64,000 nucleotides of DNA from assembly GCF_963678635.1 (NCBI RefSeq), contig NC_087063.1, forward strand, positions 81,393,574-81,457,573. The letters are read 5' to 3'. Each line of letters opens with the position of its first letter. Positions within the stretch are counted from its first letter, which is position 1. Position numbers and translations under genes: made by a program. Shown piece after piece: positions 23,970 to 33,798 of this stretch. Source of the DNA: Symsagittifera roscoffensis. Its lineage: Eukaryota > Xenacoelomorpha > Acoela > Convolutidae. Under the pieces are notes generated by a model. It was not told where the DNA came from and ran no database searches. It saw only the letters and a list, made by a program, of their open reading frames with translations.

Positions 23970-24322
23970 GGTTTTGACTCAAGTGAGCAATTAAATGATC
24001 AATCAAGATCTAGAAAAGAAGTCACGAATATCACACTTGTCAGTTTTCACCTTAATTTCTCGTTAAAATTTATTTAAGAACAGTCAGATAAGAAGATTTT
24101 TATCCTAAAAATTATTAATATCAATCGGTCTCTAAAATTTTTGAATTCGACCTAAGATTGGACAGTCCAAACTTCGGATCTATTCCTAAGATCGTCATTC
24201 AGTTGTTCATGGTCACTAACTCCTTCTTACCTAAGAGCTTAATAACATAACACATAACATAACATACATATCACACATATCATACAACTTAGTCTTTAGC
24301 CTAATACCCTCACGCCCGTCAC
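23970..24322 (-). other. Spacer between pol and ORF3 in element B
   Basis: About 350 bases with no open frame, conserved with 56255-56650 of element D. It contains an ACATA-type simple repeat (24241-24290), an ATCAA repeat (23947-23967) and, on the minus strand, ATTTTTAG at about 24108. That is an acceptor-like site that could be used to express ORF3 from a spliced RNA. This last point is inference only. Confidence 0.5.
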
Positions 24323-25612
24323 TCAGCCTATACTTAAGTAATATTTCTTATGTAAATATACTTGTATATTAGTATCAGAGAGTATCACGTGTACCAGCGC
24401 GTACAGTTCTCGAGGGTGCAGTCGTCCTCTGTTCGGGTCGTACACTGGAAGCGAAAGCTCCTTCACGTCCATTTCCACGACGAAGTCTCTCAATCTCGTC
24501 AAGGACAAGACTTGGTTTTCCAGGTCCACGTGCTGCTTCTCCGTCGCCCTCGTTACCAAGAAGCATAGGTGTTTTCCCGGTATATGTGACGCCGCCGGAG
24601 GTAAGGCAGCTACGCCCCCTATCCCTGGTCTTTGCTTCCATAGGAACTCTATGTTTTTATATTCTCTCTTAAAATCTGCCGCTAACGCTGTCCTAAAACT
24701 CATGTCTGCTGAGATTGCTATCGCACATGTTCTATTTGTGAGTATAAAATCACTGTCTGTTAGTATTATGTTACTTGAGTTTTCATTTGGTAAGTTAAAA
24801 TATGACTCAACTACCCTCCCTATGTCAGGTTCTTCGCCCGTTTCCGCTTCTAAGTCTCCTGTCTCTCTTGCTATTTTTAATTTTTTTATTATCAAGTTTT
24901 CAGTGTGGGTAAGTCCGACACCCACTCCCCGGACAAAAATATCCATCGACGTCCCCGTCGATCGCATACCGGGTATCAAATCGAGATTGGAAGCCGGAAT
25001 GAGTAGTCGCCCTTCCTGGGCAGCCCAGGAAGGATCATCTCGTTCGGTTTTCATGTATTTTATGCTTTCACGATCTACCTCTTGAATCGGGACAGTGGTC
25101 CCCTTTGGCTCCGACGTCATTTCGTTCAGCCATTCTAAGACGCGCAGATTCGTCAAGTCTTGTTCATATGACTGCTGTTGCTCGTCGTCGAATTCTACCT
25201 CGGGTTTCGACCGGTCGTCGACCCACTCATCGTCGTGATCATCGACTATGTCAACGTCTTGTGACACAGTTATTTCTTCTAGACCCACCACTTCTTCCAC
25301 TATCTTCTTCGGATCTATCCTATCCACTACAAAGTCGTCACCGTAAGGATTATATTTCTTTCTGGGTCTTGTCCCGTCACTCTGACGAGTGTGTATCGTG
25401 AACGGAAGATCCGGTTCCAAGTTCTTAGGAACCTCCCTTTGTTCAGGGTCCTGCCAGTCCTCCTCTGCATAGGGTAAAGTTTCATCGTCCGCCTCAATCA
25501 CGTCATTTGGGTCCAAGTCCAGTGGTGCACTTGCTCCTTCCTCTATGACCTCATTTCCATCGTTCTTTTCCCTGGTGCCCTTCTCATTGACCTCACAAGC
25601 AGGGTCCATCAT
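24323..25612 (-). CDS. Pol C-terminal region of element B: acidic linker plus macrodomain-like domain
   Basis: An uninterrupted 429-codon stretch, in phase with the integrase C-terminus (separated by in-frame stops). The first ~280 residues are acidic and low-complexity, with KKYNPYGDDFVVDRID as a conserved block. Residues 281-429 (24326-24772) look like a macrodomain of the TARG1/Poa1p type: strand FILTNRTCAIAISADMS, the FKREYKNIEFLW helix, LCFLVTRATEKQ, the SLTRLRDFVVEMDVKELSLPVYD segment and SDTNIQVYL at the end. The glycine-rich GAGIA-type binding loop is replaced by FRTALA, and the aspartate expected after PRIGCGL-like residues is absent (PNRGRL instead), so ADP-ribose hydrolysis is doubtful. 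It ends at the pol stop. Element D keeps the same domain with one frameshift. Confidence 0.65.
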   Translation of the reverse strand: MMDPACEVNEKGTREKNDGNEVIEEGASAPLDLDPNDVIEADDETLPYAEEDWQDPEQREVPKNLEPDLPFTIHTRQSDGTRPRKKYNPYGDDFVVDRIDPKKIVEEVVGLEEITVSQDVDIVDDHDDEWVDDRSKPEVEFDDEQQQSYEQDLTNLRVLEWLNEMTSEPKGTTVPIQEVDRESIKYMKTERDDPSWAAQEGRLLIPASNLDLIPGMRSTGTSMDIFVRGVGVGLTHTENLIIKKLKIARETGDLEAETGEEPDIGRVVESYFNLPNENSSNIILTDSDFILTNRTCAIAISADMSFRTALAADFKREYKNIEFLWKQRPGIGGVAALPPAASHIPGKHLCFLVTRATEKQHVDLENQVLSLTRLRDFVVEMDVKELSLPVYDPNRGRLHPRELYALVHVILSDTNIQVYLHKKYYLSIG

Positions 25613-26675
25613 TAGTTAATCCCCTTCTTCCATGTCTGCAGGTATACACCAGTCTTCTGTCGATGGATTATGTGGCTTAATGTTTTTGTAATGAGCGGCT
25701 CGGCCAGTACTCAGTCTGTAAAAGCGTCCCTCCTGATGCACTTCCGTAACCATGAAGGGTCCCCTCCACTTTTTTAGGAGCTTTTGTGTTCCTTTCGGTG
25801 GTATAACGTTCTAAAATATCCATACGTAGTCTCCCACCGAGTAAGCTTTCGCACCAGCTGCTTTCTTATCGATCTTTTTCCTCTGCCTTGCCTGTGCTTG
25901 CTGAGTATTTCGTCTACATAAATCAATCAACTCATGTTGAAGTCTGATCACATCCCTCACGTAGACCTATGGACACGTTTTCTTTCCCTCATACTCTGTG
26001 TAGAAAAAGGTTAAGGGTAAAGACTTCTCGTGTCCAGTCAGCATCATGTGTGGACTAACTCCAGTGGTGGAGTGTTGCGTGCTGTTAAAGGCTCCCATCA
26101 CCTGTGGAAGGTATCTGTCCCAATCGGTCATGTACCTGGAACAATATACTCTCAGCATCGACACTAACGTCCTATTCTGTCTTTCCACTAAGCCATTCGT
26201 CTGGGGGTGGTATGTCGTGGAGTGAGCCTGAGCAACCTGTGAGTGTCTCATAAGCTCTTTCGTAAGCTCTCCTACGAAAGCTGTTCCATTATCCGATTGA
26301 AACGTCATCGGACAACCGTGTCTCGCTATCCACGTATTGATCAGGTGGTCGCATGTCTGTCATGCATATATTTTGGTGATCTATCTGCACCACCTCGTTG
26401 AATTCAGACGACTCGATCGATTGTAAAGGAAATCGCAACTTCCTTGGATCCTTGACCTGTTGGCATGACAGACATGCTGTTACCCACTTCTCGCATGCCT
26501 TTTTCATTCCAGGCCACTCGAAGCGCTTCAGGATCCTCTGATATACTTTGTCGATCCCCTGATGGCCCATCTGATCATGCGACCTGAATAATAGTTCTGT
26601 CTGATAGAGTTGCGGCAACACTATCGCGTTAAACTTGTATAGTATAGGACTCTGTCTTCTTCTCTTCTTTTGCAA
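25613..26675 (-). pseudogene. Integrase of element B (broken)
   Basis: Frame 26675-26289 has the zinc-binding HHCC domain (HDQMGHQGIDKVYQ and CLSCQQVKDPRK) and VVQIDHQ with the first catalytic Asp. It then jumps from ICMTD into sequence that, in another phase, reads CDHLINTWIARHGCPM. A piece of the catalytic core is therefore missing. 26308-25967 holds the second Asp (FQSDNGTAF) and the Glu (NGLVERQNRT). The GPF motif (KKWRGPFM) follows after stops at about 25970, 25815 and 25618. The same core deletion is found in element D. Confidence 0.8.
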
Positions 26676-27653
26676 GCCACAATCCCGTCCTTGTTCAAAT
26701 ATAACCTCCCTTCCTTCTGTATGAAGTACTGTCTCAAGATACGATAACTGTCTTCCTCGAGGTCCCCTTTATCCGGAGAACCATTCTCGATCCACCTTTT
26801 CAGGTTGCTTGTCATGCGATCTTTTCTCTGCGCCCTTAGAAGATCCGAGAGTCTGTATCTCGCCTTCAAGTACGTCTTCATGACCCTCATCTGACTCCTC
26901 AGCTCATTGGGCTGGTGTGTATCTTCTTCCATCTTCACGCACCAAATCTTCGCCAGCGGCTGTGTTTCCTGCTTGAACGGCTGGAGATCAGTCCTGACTA
27001 CCTCTTTTTGTGGCAACAGACTTATCGAACGTTTCGATACCGCTATTGTCTCCAAATCATCCGCTGCGTTGTCAAAGACTGTTTCGCTTGGTATGAGGTA
27101 GCGATCGCTGTCAGGATCCTGGTACACCTCTCTGTCCAGATCCCTTGCACGAGTTTCCACTAGTAGTGTGTATCTTCGGACAGTTCTGATCCTGAGCTCG
27201 AGTTCCTGTCTGAATAGGTGTCAATTTCTGAGTTTCGAGAATTGTCATCTGTTGAAGAGGTTGTGATGGAGTCTGCACGCTCCTCCAGATCATGTCTGTG
27301 CCTTCATCGCATCCAGCTGAACTCCCCGGACAAAACCTTGTTCCCCAGGTCCTGCTTCTCATCAGGAACTTTTTCATCTATCTCAGACTCCCCGGACGAA
27401 TTTTCCTGTCCCGGGTGTTGAACTTGTACTCGCTGGCTCTTCTCATCGTTCGTCTCCCCGGACAAACAATCCTGCTCCAGGTCTCGTTCTACCTTTTCAC
27501 CTTCTTTATCGTGGTCCACAAAGGTAACAGTTTTCCTTCGCGTATTGCCCCCTGTTCTTTCCGTCTGCAAGAGGTACTGGTTAAGACCTCGTGTGGTATT
27601 GAGGATACTAGTTGCTGAACTATTGTCCTACAATCCCTCTCGTTCTCTTCGTG
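26621..27653 (-). pseudogene. Tether between RNase H and integrase of element B
   Basis: Frames 27570-27304, 27377-27111 and 27160-26621 are pieces of one long hydrophilic connector that is open in element D (within 62334-58957). It includes LETIAVSKRSISLLPQKEVV and repeated LSGE peptides, each encoded by the purine-rich motif TTGTCCGGGGAG. Such a long tether is not usual for Ty3/gypsy Pol. Confidence 0.7.
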
Positions 27654-29236
27654 TTATCGTCTGGACGGCATGATCTTCACTTTCTCCCTGACTGTTAGTG
27701 ATGCCACTGCTGCTGTCCATTCGGGGTCATCTCTGGTCACTTCTCTTTCTAACAATCCACCCAGCATCCGCATCACTTGCGGTGTGACCTGCACCGTTTT
27801 ATCCAATAATGAGAGGCTGTTTATGTTCATGCGAGAGAGTTCTTGCTGGACCAGGTTTGACCGTAGCAACAGATCCAAGGGGACCGGGTCCTCCTTGGAT
27901 AGGATCTTTATCTCGGCTGCCTTCTCTACAGGTAACTCAGGGTGTCCTGGAATTGGATGTCCAGACTTGTCCAACCATCTCGTTAAGGAAATCGCTTCAT
28001 AAGTTTCTTTGTCCAGAAACGAAAATCTTATCTTTATTTCTGCCTGATTGGCTTGCTTCTGCTCCAATCTTTCATAGAACTCAGTTTTCTTGCTGAGGCT
28101 GTCAGCATTCTGGTGTTTATCACGCATCCTGTGTTCGATTTTCATATGTAAGCCATCCAATCTTACTATCCATCTACCAATATAACTCTGATCCGTCGAG
28201 TAGGTCTTCAACCAGGATAACGCTCTGTTGTCTACGCGTAACTTAAAGGGAGCGCTCCCCAAGTATGCGCGGTATTTCTGCACAAATGTGACTACTGCAA
28301 ACATTTCTGCTTTTGGTGCGCCATATTTCATCTCAGTATCACTCAAGACCTTGCTTCCGTATGCAATGGGACGGAGAACCGTTCTTCCATTCCATTCTTG
28401 CTCCTGATGCAATATTCCTGAGATGGCTACTACCGATGCGTCTGTGTCAGGAACATACATGCCCTTTTCTGTAGGCATGCCTAGCACTGGCGCTTCGCAC
28501 AGTTCCCGCTTTATGTTCTCGAAGGCAACTTCTGCTTCATCGTTCCATTCGAACTTTTTCCCTTTGTTGCGCATCAGCTTCCTCATCGGATACACCTTGT
28601 CCGCATTTCCTTTTATGAACTCCCGGTAGTAGTTGACAAACCCTAGGAAGCTCAGGAGCTGTGTGTCCGTTCTGGGAGCCTTCCATGTCAACACTGCTTC
28701 TACTGCTTCCGGGTCTGGCCTCACACCATTCTTCCCAGGTACTTGATTGAATCCCTAAGGATTTCACATTTCGATGGTTTGCACTTCAAGCCTGCTCTTT
28801 TCATGTATCCAAAGACCTCATCGAGCCGATCAATGTGGTCTTCCAGGGTCGGTGTGGCTATAACCACGTCGTCCACGTAACACATCACGAGATTCCCGTA
28901 TTTCTTGGTCACTCTGGTCAAAGCCTGAGCCATCAGTCTTTGAAAAGTGGCCGTTGCGTTGCACAAGCCGAAGGGCATCCTCTTCCACTGGTACAACCCT
29001 AATTCGCACGCGAATCCGGTTTTCTCTCTTTCCTTCTTCCGCAGAGGGACCTGCCAGAAGGCAGAACCCAAGTCCAATGTGGTGAAGAACTTGGCATCAC
29101 CAAGCTTAGAGAGGCTCTCGTCTATTCGCGGTATCGGGTACGCATCTTTTATCGTTACCGCGTTCAAGTAACGAAAGTCGCAACAAAACCTAAGCTGCCC
29201 CCTTTCTTTTTCGCCATTACTACCCCGCAAGCCCAT
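27654..29236 (-). pseudogene. Reverse transcriptase and RNase H of element B (frameshifted)
   Basis: 29236-28721 covers RT fingers/palm: RFCCDFRYLN, FTTLDLGSAFWQVPL, FGLCNATATFQRLM and the catalytic CYVDDVVIATP. 28724-27654 continues with the thumb (FLGFVNYYREFIKG) and an RNase H domain (YVPDTDASVVAISGILHQEQ, LSDTEMKYGAPKAEMFAVV, FKLRVDNRALSWL, KHQNADSLSKK). A short deletion near 28725 causes the frame change. This gives firm placement in Ty3/gypsy by RT-RH-IN order and motif form. Confidence 0.88.
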
Positions 29237-29933
29237 GGCAATTTCGAGGGTTCTATCATGTCGTATTCAAGCAACATTTCTATTTCCGCTCGGCATGCTT
29301 CCGACTTGTGTGGCTTCATTCGTCTTGCGCCTTCCCTATGGGGAACGGCGCCCTCTTCAAGTTAGATTTCGTGTTTCAAGTTAAATTACAGCAACCGATA
29401 TCCGCCTTATGTTTTGAAAATACATCTGCGTTCCGATTTAAGAGGTCCCGCAATTTTTCGAAATCTCCCTCACCTAAATGTTTTAAATGTTCTATCTCTG
29501 GCAAAACCGGTTTGTCAGATTCTAGTTAATATGACGAGGGGCGTTCCGGAAAGTTCGAGCAGCTCGATAAGCCGTCGTCCGTTTCGGATTTCATTGAAAA
29601 CAATTTATGAATAGATTTTAGTTCATTAATCCTTTTTAAAATCTTATCTTTATTTGCATGATAAGGACAGTCTTTCACACTATGTTTCTTCAAGTTTTGT
29701 GTCTCCTCATAGTCGGTCCTCATCGGCAAAGCGTAACCAAACTTCTTTCCACGCTGGATTGAAACCCTGGTGTCCAGTGTGTTCAATAACACACTGACAC
29801 ACAGTCCGTTTCGCGTTACCGAGAAGCTCCGGCCTAAAATCACTGAGCTTTGACTATTTGGATTCGGTACCAAACAAACCTGTTTACTATCACTTAACGA
29901 ATTTAAATTCCTCATTCTAAAAATTGCTACCAC
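29237..29933 (-). pseudogene. Protease-RT linker and RT N-terminus of element B (broken)
   Basis: 29933-29526 holds VPNPNSQSSVILGRSFSV and KKFGYALPMRTDYEETQN, conserved in D and E, and stops at TAA after RPSSY where D continues. The part to 29237 (CCNFVEHEIELEE...SPWACGVVMAKKKG in D) is present but full of stops. The RT frame begins out of phase at the same G run as in D (AAAGGGGGCAG). Confidence 0.7.
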
Positions 29934-30006
29934 AGCCTGCCCTGGCTGCAGTTTTACTTTTCTATCTAAAAATATTGGTACCTTGTTTTCGTCTGTTATT
30001 ATCCTA

Positions 30007-31482
30007 TTAATCGGTTTCTTTCCAGTCCGGGTTTCTAATCCGTATCAGACCGTTGTTCAGGTCAATCATCACGTCAAAATTCCTGACGAAATCTCTGCCC
30101 AAGGCGAATTGGTCGGCGTCGTCCAAATTCTCTACCACCAGGAAGCTCATCCAAAGATCCCGTCCTCCCATGTGGAGAACCGTTATTGGTGTTCTTCCGG
30201 CTTTGTAAATTGCTCCTCGATTGGCGGCGGCCAGTCGGAGATTCGTTGGAATTAGATCTTCCCTCGTGAAGCCCATTCTTTCACAAGTTTTTATCGGCAT
30301 CACACTCACTACCGCTCCTGTGTCCAGCAGCCCTGTGACTCCGATTTTCTTTCCGTTGGTGTCGAGCAGATGTGCGGTCACATCTGCTTCATACCCAATG
30401 TGTACTGCATCTTGTTCCATCATGGCTTCATGGCCTATCCTGTGGACTTTGAGTTCCTCCTCATCCAAATAGATCTGCCCTATCTGGTCACTGTCTGTTG
30501 TTACATAAGTCCTAGTGTAGATACTGATCCCATTCACGTTCAGCATCACTTGATACGGCCCATAGACCTCCAGACAGCGTCCATGAAGTTTCTTTATGCG
30601 AGGGCCATCCGTTGTTAGTAGTGCTCGCATAGCTCTCGACTCAGTGCGTGGCTCCACCTGCCTCAGATAATCTGCATATGTGTCCAAATGCATCAAAGTG
30701 AACTCGGATGGTTCACTCTGATTCCTGATTACCTGGTGTCCAGCCACTGAGATTATCGACTGTATCTTGCTTCCTTGCGGCACCATGCCGAACCTCTGAC
30801 CGGAGATCACATTAAGTTTCATGCTCAAACTGCTTGGTGCTTTAGTCTCTTCGAACTCCGTTGCTTCGAAGGTATTTAGTTGCTCCTGAAGTTTCTCATT
30901 CTCCAGTTCAATTTTCACTTTCTGTTCGATCTCTTTCGTCACCAGTTCCTGCTGCACTCTATTTAGAGCATCTTTTGCGGCTGCCCTATAATCAATCTTG
31001 AAGTCATCGGCCGCAGTCAGTGGTTCTGGTTCACATGTCTCTTCAGTTACCGCTTGCATTTTCTTCGTCGCCAGCTCTTGCGGTTTGTCTTTTCTGCGCG
31101 CCTCCGCTTCACTCAACAGGCGAGCCTTGCTGGCTTTCACTCCTGATAAAGCTTCCTCATGCCTTGGATGCTTGATGTCTGCCACTGCATCCCAGAATTG
31201 TGGACAATCTGATTTAAAATGACCTTCCAAGTTGCAGAAGAAACACCTCGGGCCGAATTTCGCAATTACTCCTCTCATGAAATCCTCATGATCAACTTCT
31301 GACGCATCTTCGTCCTCGAGGCTAAACCCTATTGCTTTCATGCCTTGTTTGTAAGTTGGGCATGCTGACACATGATGGTCCGTTGAACTGCAATTGGCAC
31401 AAGAGCGTCTCTTGTCCATATCATCCCTCGGTTTGTACCAATTGTTCCCTTTGGTTTGCTGGTCCGTTGTTAAAATTGCCAT
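30007..31482 (-). CDS. Nucleocapsid knuckles and aspartic protease of element B
   Basis: A 491-codon open frame. It starts with two CCHC zinc knuckles (CANCSSTDHHVSAC at about residue 27 and CFFCNLEGHFKSDC at about 79). Next is a helical charged linker (KEIEQKVKIELENEKLQEQ), then a region ending in the retroviral-type protease: LLDTGAVVSVMP (DTGA active site) and DQFALGRDFVRNFDVMIDL. There is no stop between Gag knuckles and protease, so Gag-Pro would be made as one chain here. The frame breaks near 30007 just after IRNPDWKETD. Confidence 0.85.
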   Translation of the reverse strand: MAILTTDQQTKGNNWYKPRDDMDKRRSCANCSSTDHHVSACPTYKQGMKAIGFSLEDEDASEVDHEDFMRGVIAKFGPRCFFCNLEGHFKSDCPQFWDAVADIKHPRHEEALSGVKASKARLLSEAEARRKDKPQELATKKMQAVTEETCEPEPLTAADDFKIDYRAAAKDALNRVQQELVTKEIEQKVKIELENEKLQEQLNTFEATEFEETKAPSSLSMKLNVISGQRFGMVPQGSKIQSIISVAGHQVIRNQSEPSEFTLMHLDTYADYLRQVEPRTESRAMRALLTTDGPRIKKLHGRCLEVYGPYQVMLNVNGISIYTRTYVTTDSDQIGQIYLDEEELKVHRIGHEAMMEQDAVHIGYEADVTAHLLDTNGKKIGVTGLLDTGAVVSVMPIKTCERMGFTREDLIPTNLRLAAANRGAIYKAGRTPITVLHMGGRDLWMSFLVVENLDDADQFALGRDFVRNFDVMIDLNNGLIRIRNPDWKETD

Positions 31483-32443
31483 AATTGTTCTTATAATATA
31501 TAGATCTCGAAGGAGGTTTCAACAAAAGATATTCTTTTGACTTGAGTCTCAACTCCTCTGGTGTTGGCGCATTGGTTGATAGTGGTGTGTAATGCGTTGC
31601 TAGCATTGTTCGAAGTTCATCATTCTTCACACCATCGATGAATTTCGAGGCTACTGCCAGGTTCATCCTTCTGTTTGACTCATCCGGTTGGCTGCGTCTT
31701 CTAAGCATCTCCAAATCGTCTAGAAACTAGTCTATGGTTTCATCTTCTCGTTGCCTCCGTTTCTCGAAGCGCATCATCGCTTGGTGCCCCTGCACCCCTG
31801 ATCCAAAACGGTTCAACAAGATTTCGAAGATTTTCTCGGCTGTGTCACGCTGATATTGCTTCTCGGCCATGACACAGTTCAGGGCTGTCCCTTCCAAGTT
31901 ACTGGTGAGTGCACTGCATTCTTGTCTTTCCGACAAGTCCTCTTCTTCGAAATGCAGTTTCATTACCTCTATCCAGGTATCAATACAGCCATCAGATTCG
32001 TCTTTGTAGCATCTTGGTTTCTTAAAGACTCTTCTGGACTTCTCACTGCGTTCATTGGTTTTGGATAACCTTGTAAGGAATGTCTCTAAAGACCTGTTTA
32101 GGGGTTCAAAGGCTGTGGCCATTGCCGTGGCATCTCTCGAGTGCCCCGCCTGAGTGTCATCACACCTTGTTAATGACTCTGTGTTCGGTGCATCCCTGCA
32201 ATCCGAATCGCCGGCCCCCTTGGCCCACATGACTCCTCTCTGGGCTTGCATGTCTCCTGTTGCCGGAATCACCTCTCCCAGTCGCATGTGTGCTCTGCAT
32301 CGGTCTTTCTTTAGAGGTCTTTCTGTTCCCCGTTGAACTTGCTCTACTGTTTGGGCCCCATGTTCTATTATCCCTTGTGGCATAGCCTGATGAACTGCCC
32401 CTACCTCTAGTGGAGCTATATGTCCTCCTCCTTTGATGGTCAT
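31421..32443 (-). pseudogene. Gag capsid-like region of element B (broken)
   Basis: From about 32190 the frame carries FKKPRCYKDESDGCIDTWIEVMKLHF, LEGTALNCVMAEKQ and RFGSGVQGHQAMMRFEKRRQRE. These match the helical retrotransposon Gag domain and are found in A and E. A TAG at about 31728 separates it from 31714-31421 (FIDGVKNDELRTMLATHY), the next capsid helices. Positions above about 32250 in this frame are out of phase with the true Gag frame. Confidence 0.75.
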
Positions 32444-33798
32444 TGAAGTTCACCTGCGGCTCCCTGCTGGGACCTCCCGAGTTCGGTTCCCCTTCTTTTG
32501 GTCCACTTTTGCTGCCTAGTAGCCCGTCCAACCTATCCATGATAGCCTGAGTTCGCCTCTCCATCATCGCATCTATCTTTGTGTCAAGAGTCCCAAGAGA
32601 CTGCTCTTGCTGAACTCTTAACTTCTTCATGTCGTCTCTTAAGCGTAACTCTCTCTGTTTTGCTTCTCTTGTCATTCGCGACAAGTTTTTCGCTATGTGC
32701 TCGTCCGTTCTTTCTTTCAAGTGTTTTTCGCTCCTACCAACTTCTTGTCTATTGCGGTTTATTTCTTCCCGCAGACTTTCTCTTTCAATGTGAAATGCTC
32801 TTTCTAGTTCACTCATTCTTATGGACATCTGTTCATTTTGTTCTCCTAAACTGTCCACTATGTTGTTCAAGGCTTCTTCTAGTGCTGCCCCGTTATCCAC
32901 AAGTGGCGTCACTAGTGGCGGTGTAACCCTGTCGGTCCCAGGTAGCTTCGTGCTGGTCGAGATTCGGGCTTTGATTCTCTGCCTCGACGTCTTTTCATTA
33001 TCCACTTCAGGATCCGTCAATGCGTTGCCTAGCCCTTTGTTTCTACTCTCCCCAGTTCGCGTCTCTGAATTTGCCATAGTCGCAAAGCCTCTCGACTGGC
33101 CTGGTGTGTTTGCGTCATTGCTTATCGTTCTCACCACACCAAATTTGTCCACGTTTCCAGTCTCTATTTCGACGTATGCCTCATTCTCCTGGGTCGAACT
33201 ATTGAGGCTGACTTGAGATCCAAAGTCCACGTGCTCGTCTTTGTCCTCTTCTTCCTCCTGGGATTCACCTCCATTTCCTGTGCCCACTCCCATGGTGAAT
33301 GGAAAGATGTTTCCGAAGGTGTTCTTCATTCTTTCTGAGAACGATGAGGACGTCGTTTGTTTCTCAGTCCCGCCTGCCATCATGGTGTTGTCTGTTGGAG
33401 ATCTTCTAGTTGCCACTATTTCTGTAGAGATGTCGGACAGTTCCGACATCTCCTCTCGGTCCAGTGTCCCGGTGGAAATTGCAAAATCTTGGCCTTGTTC
33501 TACCGGAGTAGATTCACTCGCCAGCCTTCTGCCTCTCCCTTCCAGTCCATGTACTTCCTGGTTGTCATTCATGGCCTGGTCCGTATTGACCTCCACTTCT
33601 AACATTTTTTTTCGCTCTTCTGAGGACTTCTGACTCCTCGTTTCAACCATTCTGTCTGAAACCATCTCCCCTTTGTCGGTCTGGGCTCGTTTGATCCGAT
33701 CCACAAAAGGATCGTTCATTGTTTTTTTTTTGCTTTCTAGGTATAAATTTCCTAGAGCTATTACCTCGTTTAGGTATCCTTGACTTGTCTAGACTCAT
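32160..33798 (-). pseudogene. Gag N-terminal coiled-coil region of element B
   Basis: The likely start is ATG at 33798 (MSLDKSRIPKRG), shared with element A. A run of A near 33720 puts it out of phase with the long 519-codon stretch that follows. That stretch has an acidic N-terminus (SQEEEEDKDEHVDFGS), a long coiled coil at residues ~275-400 (MSELERAFHIERESLREEIN...) and an Arg/Gly-rich tail (TYSSTRGRGSSSGY). This N-terminal extension of about 500 residues before the capsid is unusually long for Ty3/gypsy Gag. Confidence 0.7.

Noticed and set aside
24326-24772. Calling the Pol tail an active ADP-ribosyl hydrolase
   Set aside because: The glycine-rich ligand loop and the aspartate needed in TARG1-type enzymes are not visible, so only fold-level similarity is claimed.
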